Shown here: one piece after another, positions 51,247 through 57,981 of the stretch
Position numbering within the stretch: position 1 is the first letter of the stretch
Layout of the letters: every line of letters starts with the position of its first letter
DNA from: Selenomonadales bacterium
Lineage (GTDB): Bacteria > Bacillota > UBA994
Length of the DNA: 57,981 nucleotides
Direction: 5' to 3'
Assembly (NCBI GenBank): GCA_018335585.1
Contig: JAGXRZ010000063.1
Span: 1 to 57,981, forward strand
The notes under the pieces: model-generated
The model's database searches: none
Told to the model about the DNA's origin: nothing
What the model saw: the letters and a program-made list of their open reading frames with translations, nothing else
Position numbers and translations under genes: made by a program

Positions 51247-53865
51247 CTAACTCCCCGGAGGCGTACTGCTGCCGCCGTTTGTAGGCGGTGCGCGGTGCAC
51301 CGGGCATTGCTCAAACGGTACTTGGCGGGCGTGGTCGACTGGATGGAGTCGGTTGCCGCCGGTGTCAAAGACTTCGGCATATGGTTCGCGACGCACCCTC
51401 AGCTGCATTGTCACCGAGGCAGGCGGGCAGTATGGGCCGGCTAAAGCGTTAGATTCATTGCAGATAGCGACCATCACGTGCATGTCGCATGGGTCTTCGG
51501 GTCGCGGCTCAGTTCCGCGAATAAACCAGTCGTGGGCAATGTCTGCAGAAGGGGTAAGTGCCGAAGGATACTTGCCTGACAAGCGTGAGAAGCGTTGTCG
51601 CACCAGCCCTAGCCTGCGTGGGGGGCCAAAAACGCCGTACTCCTCGTACCACTCTGTCTGGAAGGTGGGGAAGGCAGTCACGTTTATCGCCCTGTAGTAA
51701 TGGGACAAAGTGCGCCCAAAAATGGCTGTGGCGGTGCCGCTGCCCACGGCGTTCGCTCCCGAGCTTGGCATGCCTCCGCGAGCCCTGTTGTCGCTGACGC
51801 TTCCGGCGGTGGTGTGGATGGACCTGGTAGGATGTGGCGGTTCGTTTGGCCGCACTTGGCGTGGCGAGCCTGTGCTACTGTCGTCGTGTCCTAACCAGAC
51901 GCCGCCTGTAAACTGCGGGTTGAAGCCGACGAAAACAGCATCCAAGTTATCATTCGTGGTGCCAGTCTTGCCCGAAACTTGCCCGGCGAACCTGCCCATG
52001 GTAGCGTTACGCAAGCCGAAATGCCCAGTTCCTACGACTCCCCCTTGCGACTCAACCGTGCCGCGCATGAGGTCTGTCATAAGCCAAGCCAATTGCTCGG
52101 TCAGCACAATTCTGCGCTCCGGTGGTCTTGCCTCATAAAGGACGCTGCCGGTGCGAGAGGTGATACGCAACAACGAGTGAGGAGCTACATATACTCCACG
52201 GTTGTTAAATACGTTATAAGCCGCGACCATTTCATGCAAGGTAAACCCTTTAGTTAACCCGCCTAAGGCCACAGATAGGCTGTCGTTATCATTGCTCCGA
52301 CCGGTTCGCTCGAATCTAAGTCCTAGCATCTCCGCCCAATTCAGCGCTCTTTGCCAGCCAACGGATTGGAACAACTTCACAGCCATAACGTTGAAGGAAC
52401 GCGCCATGCCCGTTCTAAACGAGGTGTGCCCATGGAATGTATTTACATCAAAGTTGCGGGGAGAAAACTCCGGTGCCGTAGGATCTCCTGTGGGAAAGGT
52501 GACGGGCGCATCATCAACCGTGCTGGCAATGGTTCTTCCTCCAAGAGCTAGTGCTGGCCCATAGACGACCAATGGCTTAATCGCCGAACCGGGCTGGTTC
52601 TGTTCGCGTGAGACGCGGTCGATGCCGAATCGCCCTACCATGTCGCGCCCGCCTAGCCACACACGGATAGCCCCGCTGCTAGGTTCAATAAACAAAGCAG
52701 AGACTTGTGGTTGCAGACCGCTCAGCTCAAGTTCACCGCGCGGGTTGCGCGTGAAGCGCGCCCACTCAAAGTCAGGAGACTGTGCAAGGCGTCTGATTTC
52801 AAGGTTGGGGTCGGTGTCCCGGGCATGCCGACGCAGTCTTTCCAATACACCATTTGGCTGCGTAAAAATTTCCAGTGCAGCCTGCTGTGCTGCGCGCTGC
52901 ATGGTCAGGTCAAGCGTTGTGTGAATCGTTAGGCCGCCGCGAAGAATGTAGTCATCGGCCTCTTGTTCACTTATCCTTTGGGTGTTCACGATCCATTGTC
53001 GCACCTGTGCTACGACATGATCCACAAAGTAATTGGTTAGGCTTGTCTCGGGTTCATGTTGCCGCGCTCTAGCTAGGGTGATCTGTGTGTCTAACGCGGC
53101 CTGCCTCTGTGCTTCCGTAATGCGCCCGTGCCTAACTAGTTCACTGAGAACAAGCCGTTGGCGTTGCATTGCAGCCTCCATATTGCCTTCACGTGGGCGC
53201 CACGCGTTAGGAGCCGGAATAACGCCCACTAACATTGCGCTTTCAGCAAGAGTGAGGTCAGATACGTTTTTCCCAAAGTACTGCTGGGCAGCTGCCTGAA
53301 AGCCGTACGCTGACCCTCCGAGGAAGATTTCATTAAGGTATGCTTCGAGGATCTCGGCTTTGGTGTACTTTTGTTCTAGGCGAAACGCTACATAGATTTC
53401 CCGCACTTTACGTCGCACAGAAAACCTTAAGTCGTCCAAAATGCGGTTGCGTGCCACCTGCTGCGTGATAGTACTTCCCCCTTGGCGGTCCTGCCCGGTA
53501 GCTGTGAGCCAAAGTGCACGCACAAAATCACGGGGAGAAAAGCCAAAGTGCTCATAAAAGCGAATGTCTTCCATAACGACGACTGCTTCAACTAGGTGTT
53601 CCGGCATCTGTGCAAGCGGGACGCTAATACGGTGCTGTACAGCATGCAACTGCGTAATGACTTCGCCGTGCACGTCAAGTACAGTTGAACTTTCAGCGGG
53701 ACGCGCTGCAGTCAACGTGGGGCGCTCTAGGTCATACACCAGAGAATATCCATAGCCAAGCCCTGCGGTCAAAGTAACGAAGGCAATGATAACGCCCCAA
53801 TAAAGCGCCGTCAGCAGCAACCGCACATGATTGCGCCGCGGCTTCATTTTAGGTTTCGTGGCCAT
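51247..53865 (-). CDS. Class A penicillin-binding protein (PBP1A)
   Basis: Minus-strand ATG at 53865 with AAGGGGGG six bases upstream. 872 aa: basic cytoplasmic tail (TKPKMKPRRNH), one transmembrane helix (LLTALYWGVIIAFVTLTAGL), GT51 transglycosylase (VVMEDIRFYEHFGFSPRDFV, GGSTITQQVARN, YLNEIFLGGSAYGFQAAA) and transpeptidase with S-x-x-K in PGSAIKPL, S-x-N in RSFNVMAV and KTGT in SGKTGTTND. The C-terminus is a Pro/Ser-rich tail. It polymerises and cross-links peptidoglycan. Convergent with mutS2. Confidence 0.95.
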   Translation of the reverse strand: MATKPKMKPRRNHVRLLLTALYWGVIIAFVTLTAGLGYGYSLVYDLERPTLTAARPAESSTVLDVHGEVITQLHAVQHRISVPLAQMPEHLVEAVVVMEDIRFYEHFGFSPRDFVRALWLTATGQDRQGGSTITQQVARNRILDDLRFSVRRKVREIYVAFRLEQKYTKAEILEAYLNEIFLGGSAYGFQAAAQQYFGKNVSDLTLAESAMLVGVIPAPNAWRPREGNMEAAMQRQRLVLSELVRHGRITEAQRQAALDTQITLARARQHEPETSLTNYFVDHVVAQVRQWIVNTQRISEQEADDYILRGGLTIHTTLDLTMQRAAQQAALEIFTQPNGVLERLRRHARDTDPNLEIRRLAQSPDFEWARFTRNPRGELELSGLQPQVSALFIEPSSGAIRVWLGGRDMVGRFGIDRVSREQNQPGSAIKPLVVYGPALALGGRTIASTVDDAPVTFPTGDPTAPEFSPRNFDVNTFHGHTSFRTGMARSFNVMAVKLFQSVGWQRALNWAEMLGLRFERTGRSNDNDSLSVALGGLTKGFTLHEMVAAYNVFNNRGVYVAPHSLLRITSRTGSVLYEARPPERRIVLTEQLAWLMTDLMRGTVESQGGVVGTGHFGLRNATMGRFAGQVSGKTGTTNDNLDAVFVGFNPQFTGGVWLGHDDSSTGSPRQVRPNEPPHPTRSIHTTAGSVSDNRARGGMPSSGANAVGSGTATAIFGRTLSHYYRAINVTAFPTFQTEWYEEYGVFGPPRRLGLVRQRFSRLSGKYPSALTPSADIAHDWFIRGTEPRPEDPCDMHVMVAICNESNALAGPYCPPASVTMQLRVRREPYAEVFDTGGNRLHPVDHARQVPFEQCPVHRAPPTNGGSSTPPGS

Positions 53866-54002
53866 TTGTTGCCCCCCTTTGACTTTCATTATACCATCAC
53901 TTCACATGAAGGAGTATCATACCGAACCAAACCCACCTCAATGACGTGACGTTGTCACGTACAGATGCGCTATGACATAAAATAGCGAGTGGGGGTGAGG
54001 AA

Positions 54003-54701
54003 GTGGTTCTTCTTACGAAAATGCCGCGTAAATCTCGCAATCGAGGCAGATTCTATTTCTTCCTAATACTTCTGCTTGGCGCATCGCTTATCACTTTTAT
54101 TGACAGCCAGCTTAGACCTGCCCTCATTGCAATCGCTGAAGTGCGAGCTCACCTTTTGGCCACCCAGGCACTAGCGGAAGCTGTGCACGAGGCTACCGGC
54201 GAAAGTCTTGCCTACGACCGCTTCATCACAGTCCATACTGATCAAGCTGGCAGACCGACTTGGGCGAGGCTAAACACGGTGGAGGTGAACCGCCTAGTTA
54301 CCCGCACGACGCGGCATGTCCTGGCGACCCTAGAAGCATTGCGCGAGGAAGACATAGCCATTCCGCTGGGGCAAGCGTTTGGTAGCGCTCTCTTTGCTCA
54401 TGTCGGCCCGGCGGTGAACTTTCGCATAATGCCTGTCGGCACGGTTAGCATAGAGGTAACAGACGCGTTTGAATCGGCAGGAATCAACCAGACGCGCCAC
54501 AAAATCTACTTAGAGATTTTTGCTGACCTTAGAATCGTGGTGCCTCTGCTGCAGCGAACCGTAAGCGTGCACTTAGAGGTGCCTGTGGCTGACGTAATTT
54601 ACCTTGGCATTGTGCCGGAAACAGTCGTCAATCTGCCATTTCCCTTGGGGGCGGGCTTTGTTGTTCCCCCCGCAGGCGAGCGACCGCCCCTGCGGCCTTA
54701 G
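54003..54701 (+). CDS. yunB: Sporulation protein YunB
   Basis: GTG 54003 (or ATG 54021) after GGGGGTGAGG. 232 aa: one N-terminal transmembrane helix (RFYFFLILLLGASLITFI) then the YunB domain (LRPALIAIAEVRAHLLATQA, VNRLVTRTTRHVLATLE, IPLGQAFGSALFAHVGP). YunB is made under the mother-cell sigma-E regulon in Bacillus; function unresolved. The end of the protein is Pro/Arg-rich. It diverges from the PBP gene and precedes dinG. Confidence 0.85.
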   Translation: MVLLTKMPRKSRNRGRFYFFLILLLGASLITFIDSQLRPALIAIAEVRAHLLATQALAEAVHEATGESLAYDRFITVHTDQAGRPTWARLNTVEVNRLVTRTTRHVLATLEALREEDIAIPLGQAFGSALFAHVGPAVNFRIMPVGTVSIEVTDAFESAGINQTRHKIYLEIFADLRIVVPLLQRTVSVHLEVPVADVIYLGIVPETVVNLPFPLGAGFVVPPAGERPPLRP

Positions 54702-54789
54702 CAGGAAACAGCGCTCGGATGTCGAATCATATATTAGGTGCCAGAACCCAAGGCCTGCCTTGGGTTCTGTGCTTGGGAGGAGACACACG

Positions 54790-56820
54790 TTGCGGATTGA
54801 GGACATTTTCGCTGCAGGCGGGCCTATCGCGAAACATCACCCAGCTTATGAAGCAAGGCGGCAGCAAGTGAATATGGCCAGTGCTGTGGCCACTGCACTA
54901 TCCCTAAAGCGCCATCTGGTGGTGCAGGCAGGCACCGGCTTAGGCAAGACCTTCGGCTACTTAATACCCGCCATCATCCATGCACGCACAGCTAAGAAGC
55001 GCATCGTCGTGTCGACTAAGACGCTTAATTTGCAGGACCAGATTTTCAAGAAAGACATCCCCTTCCTGCAACAGGTGTTCAGTGCGAGCCTGCCTTTTGT
55101 CGCAGTCCTCGCTAAAGGACGGAGCAATTATATCTGTCGCCGCAAGATGGAGCATATAAGAACGTTTGATAGGGGCTTATTAACGCAGGAGAGCCAAGTC
55201 AAGGAACTTAGGGAACTGCAGCAATTACAGAACACTAAGGAGTTTAACGGTGATCGTGAGTCCTTGCCCTTCCATCCCGCCGCAGATTTATGGCAACATG
55301 TGTGCGGCGAGGGAGAGAATTGTCTGCGGCGCGCCTGCACTTACTTTGCAGACTGTTTTTACTATATTGCGCGGCGCTCACAGGCGCAAGCAGATATTGT
55401 GGTTGCCAACCACGCCTTGTTTTTTGCCGACCTAGCCGTGCGCAAAGACGCAGGGTTCCTGCAAGAGCAGGCCGTGTTAGAAGACTATGAAGCCGTGGTC
55501 TTTGACGAGGCCCACAATCTTGAAGACGTAGCGACAGATTTTTTCAGCCGACGCGTTTCGCCGGGTGATATTCGCCGCGCCGCAGCCGCCATTAACGCAG
55601 GGCTGCGCGGAGCTATGTTGTCTGACAATGCGCAAATGGGTCGCATAGTAGAAGCTATCTGCCAGAAATTAGTGCGCGAGGGCGATTTCTTCTTCGCGCA
55701 GTTTGAGAAGCCCGTGCGCCTTTTGGCTACCGACAAGTACCCTCATGTCCTAAAGATTCACCTCGTCGAGCTAATTCAAGCACTTGCAGAGCTAACGGCA
55801 GGGGGAAGCGAGCAGCAAACTGCTTTGGCGACGCAGCTGTGTCAGCGCCTTATGCGAATTGACGACAACCTGGAGTTTATTCTGGAACGACGGGGTGGCG
55901 ACGAGGAGTTTGCCTATTGGGTGGAGGTAAGCGAAGAAGGAGTGGCGTTAGTCGCCGCACCTGTCTCCATGGAAGAAGACCTGCGCGAGCACATTTTTAC
56001 GCGCATCCCCGCAGTTGTGCTTACTTCGGCGACGTTGTCCTCGATTCTGCTCCGGCGCGTGGGGCTTGGCAAGTGTGACCTCTTGCGCCTTGACTCGCCG
56101 TTTGACTACGCTAAGAACGCCTTGCTTTACCTGCCAAAGGACGCTTCGGACCCGCGTGAAGAGACTTTCGATGCCTATGCCGCCATGAAGATTCAAGAAA
56201 TTGTGCGCGTGACGCGTGGGCGAGCGCTAGTGCTTTTTACCTCTTTCCGCTCCATGCAGGCCGCATATGAACGCCTTGCCTCAATGGAAAGCGACGGATT
56301 CACCCTGCTTATGCAGGGAAGCGCCTCTCGCAGTACTTTGATGCACCGCTTCACGACGTCACCGCAAGCCGTGCTGTTGGCTGTAGCTAGCTATTGGGAA
56401 GGAGTTGATGTGCCCGGCGAGGCCTTAAGTTGCGTTATTCTAGTAAGACTGCCTTTCGGTGTCCCAACAGAACCAATAACGCAAGCACGTATTGAGCATA
56501 TGCAGCGCAAGGGCGAGGATGCGTTTAGTGCTTATAGTCTCCCGCAGGCTACACTTAAACTTAAACAGGGCTTTGGCAGACTGATTCGCACCGCCGAAGA
56601 CAAAGGTGTGGTGGCCATACTCGACGGGCGCGTGCAAAACAAAAGTTATGGTCGAGCGTTTTTGAAGGAATTGCCGCCTGCCCGCATAACGCATGCACTA
56701 GACGACGTAAAAGAGCTGCTGTTTAGTTACGCCGCTATTCATAGAGAAAGGTCGGTTGGGAATAATGAAGACGAGACATCTTGCTGTAGCCATGTTGATG
56801 GCCTTAGTGTACCTCGGTAG
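54790..56820 (+). CDS. dinG: DinG-family ATP-dependent DNA helicase
   Basis: TTG 54790 is preferred because GGGAGGAG precedes it and earlier codons lie in the yunB region. 676 aa: Walker A VQAGTGLGKTFGYLIPA, an XPD-like iron-sulfur cluster region with four Cys (NYICRRK; CGEGENCLRRACTYFADC), VVFDEAHNLEDV and motif VI QGFGRLIRTAEDKGV. No N-terminal DnaQ-type exonuclease domain. It unwinds D-loops and R-loops. The last 56 bases overlap the next gene. Confidence 0.93.
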   Translation: MRIEDIFAAGGPIAKHHPAYEARRQQVNMASAVATALSLKRHLVVQAGTGLGKTFGYLIPAIIHARTAKKRIVVSTKTLNLQDQIFKKDIPFLQQVFSASLPFVAVLAKGRSNYICRRKMEHIRTFDRGLLTQESQVKELRELQQLQNTKEFNGDRESLPFHPAADLWQHVCGEGENCLRRACTYFADCFYYIARRSQAQADIVVANHALFFADLAVRKDAGFLQEQAVLEDYEAVVFDEAHNLEDVATDFFSRRVSPGDIRRAAAAINAGLRGAMLSDNAQMGRIVEAICQKLVREGDFFFAQFEKPVRLLATDKYPHVLKIHLVELIQALAELTAGGSEQQTALATQLCQRLMRIDDNLEFILERRGGDEEFAYWVEVSEEGVALVAAPVSMEEDLREHIFTRIPAVVLTSATLSSILLRRVGLGKCDLLRLDSPFDYAKNALLYLPKDASDPREETFDAYAAMKIQEIVRVTRGRALVLFTSFRSMQAAYERLASMESDGFTLLMQGSASRSTLMHRFTTSPQAVLLAVASYWEGVDVPGEALSCVILVRLPFGVPTEPITQARIEHMQRKGEDAFSAYSLPQATLKLKQGFGRLIRTAEDKGVVAILDGRVQNKSYGRAFLKELPPARITHALDDVKELLFSYAAIHRERSVGNNEDETSCCSHVDGLSVPR

Positions 56821-57265
56821 TTTTGGTTCAGCGCGAGCGTTCACACCACAACCCGGCACTGCCGACGACCCGCTGATAACCGTCAGCTTTTTCAACCAAG
56901 CTATCCAACCTTTTGTAGCGCGGCTGGCCGTGGTAGAAACGTTGACTTCACATGTCGCCGGCTTAGAGCAGCGCATCGCGCGCCTAGAGGCGCAGGTTTT
57001 GGCGCTGGAGGCGAGACTGGCGCAACAGCCGCCCGTTACGCCGCCCGTTACTCCGCCACCTGTTCAACCGATAATTGTGCATGGGTTTATTAACGGCTCG
57101 GTGGTCAACATCCGCAGTGGCCCGGGGACAACTTTTAGTATTGTTACGACTTTGCCGCTTAACACCCGCGTAGAAGTCCTGGAACGCGGGAAGGACTGGC
57201 ATAGAGTGCGCTTGCAGGATGGTCGGACAGGCTTTGTAAGTGCCCCTTTGCTCCGGATACCTTAA
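56765..57265 (+). CDS. Secreted SH3b-domain protein
   Basis: ATG 56765 overlaps the end of dinG. 166 aa: signal peptide (RHLAVAMLMALVYLGSFGSA), a conserved TADDPLITVSFFNQAI segment, coiled coil (LEQRIARLEAQVLALEARLA), Pro/Thr-rich linker and an SH3b domain (GSVVNIRSGPGTTFSIVTTL, GKDWHRVRLQDGRTGFV). SH3b domains bind cell-wall peptides. The layout suits a wall-associated scaffold or sensor. Confidence 0.82.
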   Translation: MKTRHLAVAMLMALVYLGSFGSARAFTPQPGTADDPLITVSFFNQAIQPFVARLAVVETLTSHVAGLEQRIARLEAQVLALEARLAQQPPVTPPVTPPPVQPIIVHGFINGSVVNIRSGPGTTFSIVTTLPLNTRVEVLERGKDWHRVRLQDGRTGFVSAPLLRIP

Positions 57266-57365
57266 TTTGTGGTGTTCTTTTTTGTGTTCATTCTGTTAAG
57301 CTTGATGTAGACTTGGATTTGTTAATGGGAAGTTAATGTTGCGCAAAAAAAGTTTCTGCGATGCG

Positions 57366-57395
57366 TTGACAGCTGTCGAGGCTATGTGCTAGTAT
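57366..57395 (+). promoter_or_regulatory. rRNA operon promoter
   Basis: TTGACA (57366-57371), 18-bp spacer, TAGTAT (57390-57395), about 360 bp before 16S. A leader antitermination-like TCCTTGAAAACTGAAC is at 57475-57490. Confidence 0.65.
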
Positions 57396-57417
57396 AAAAA
57401 CCGTCGCCGCGAGCAGA

Positions 57418-57750
57418 ACTAGTGCCTATGCCTAGTGCCTAGTGCCTAGTGCCTAGTGCTCAGTGCGACATTGATCCTTGAAAACTGAACAATGCAGGCG
57501 CAATTGGGAGATGAGAGCTGTGAGCTTTGAGCTGTGAGCTGGGATGCCCGGATTGCGCGTAAGGATGAAATTAAACAGACCCGTTTCTTTGGGCTTTTTC
57601 TACAAGCGACAAGCGAGTAGGGACAAGCGACAAACAAACAAGTAATTAAAGCGAGCCAAATCGCTTTTCGATGATTTGCCGCCGGGCGCCAGCCGCCAGG
57701 CGCCAGCCCTTGGTGTAAGCCGGAGGCTGGTAGCTGGTAGCTGGAGGCAG
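57418..57750 (+). repeat. Short tandem repeats in the pre-16S leader
   Basis: Several unrelated micro-repeats follow each other: TGCCTAG x4 (about 57427-57460), GAGCTGTGAGCTTT (57515-57540), ACAAGCG (57602-57632), CGCCAGC (57687-57708) and GGTAGCT (57729-57742). The region lies between promoter and 16S and is not coding. Confidence 0.7.
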
Positions 57751-57757
57751 CGCAATC

Positions 57758-57981
57758 TTTTTCGGAGAGTTTGATCCTGGCTCAGGACGAACGCTGGCGG
57801 CATGCCTAATACATGCAAGTCGAACGAACTAGAGGTTAGAGATTAGAGGTTAGAAGTTAGACGCAGGAGTTTTCCTCGTTCTAACATCTGACTTCCAACC
57901 TCTAACTTCTAGTTAGTGGCGGACGGGTGAGTAACGCGTGGGCAACCTGCCCCAAAGCTCGGGATAACACTCCGAAAGGAG
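57758..57981 (+). rRNA. rrs: 16S ribosomal RNA, 5' part (cut by window edge)
   Basis: TTTTTCGG-AGAGTTTGATCCTGG at 57758-57780 matches the Bacillus-type mature 5' end. It continues with CTCAGGACGAACGCTGGCGG, TGCCTAATACATGCAAGTCG and, after the V1 hairpin, AGTGGCGGACGGGTGAGTAA. The helix 6/V1 segment (57824-57912) is about 89 nt against about 33 in E. coli and is made of near-repeats such as GAGGTTAGA. The gene leaves the window at 57981. Confidence 0.97.

Overview
The window looks like chromosomal DNA of a spore-forming Bacillota (Clostridia-like, possibly an uncultured Dethiobacteria or Syntrophomonadia relative; the exact lineage is my inference). The reasons are the Bacillus-type gene order (ytxC..thrS-infC-rpmI-rplT; RNA methyltransferase-pheS-pheT-zapA-cvpA-mutS2), the sporulation genes ytxC and yunB, a threonine T-box leader, strong GGAGG ribosome binding sites with frequent GTG and TTG starts, and a 16S rRNA gene of Bacillota type at the right edge.

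Positions 1 to about 30280 are accessory DNA. The left end holds a cut IS21 transposase beside a truncated ArdC-type antirestriction gene. Next comes a co-directional block of an unknown 175-residue protein, a clear homologue of the anti-CRISPR protein AcrVA2, a coiled-coil protein ending in DUF2325, an AbiEi-like antitoxin, an AbiEii nucleotidyltransferase and a broken fic gene. From 7.5 to 12 kb there are two secreted S8 proteases and a secreted thermonuclease with a lamin-tail domain. From 12.6 to 19.6 kb there is an RsgI-like membrane protein with helical repeats, a frameshifted hybrid sensor histidine kinase, a CheY-like regulator, an HD-GYP regulator and a chemoreceptor. From 19.7 to 27.6 kb there is a second antitoxin-like gene now followed by fic, an array of 37-bp hairpin repeats, a serine recombinase, and a compact four-gene restriction-like cassette (C5 methyltransferase, MORC-like ATPase, REase-helicase fusion, unknown protein). 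Degenerate tails of the DUF2325 gene lie at 12.2 and 17.9 kb, so this block has been rebuilt by repeated duplication and decay. At 30231-30280 lies the 3' half of a tRNA-Val gene followed by a terminator, the expected scar of an element that integrated into a tRNA gene and lies to its left.

From 30.3 kb on the content becomes chromosomal, interrupted by a third fic module (31.8-33.0 kb). A NapH-like iron-sulfur membrane protein and a Crp/Fnr regulator diverge across a palindromic operator. The rest is housekeeping: ytxC, an MFS exporter, thrS with T-box, a thiamine-binding protein, hcp with a Crp/Fnr-type operator, infC-rpmI-rplT, ktrBA, an RNA methyltransferase, pheST, zapA, cvpA, mutS2, a class A PBP, yunB, dinG, an SH3-domain secreted protein, then an rRNA promoter, a repeat-rich leader and the start of 16S rRNA.

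The left arm works as a defence and counter-defence island (ArdC, AcrVA2-like, AbiE, Fic, MORC-type restriction cassette). The signalling block senses external conditions through dCache, chemoreceptor and c-di-GMP hydrolysis, and the right arm carries translation, cell-wall and nitrosative-stress functions. No database search was possible; family names rest on motifs I can read.
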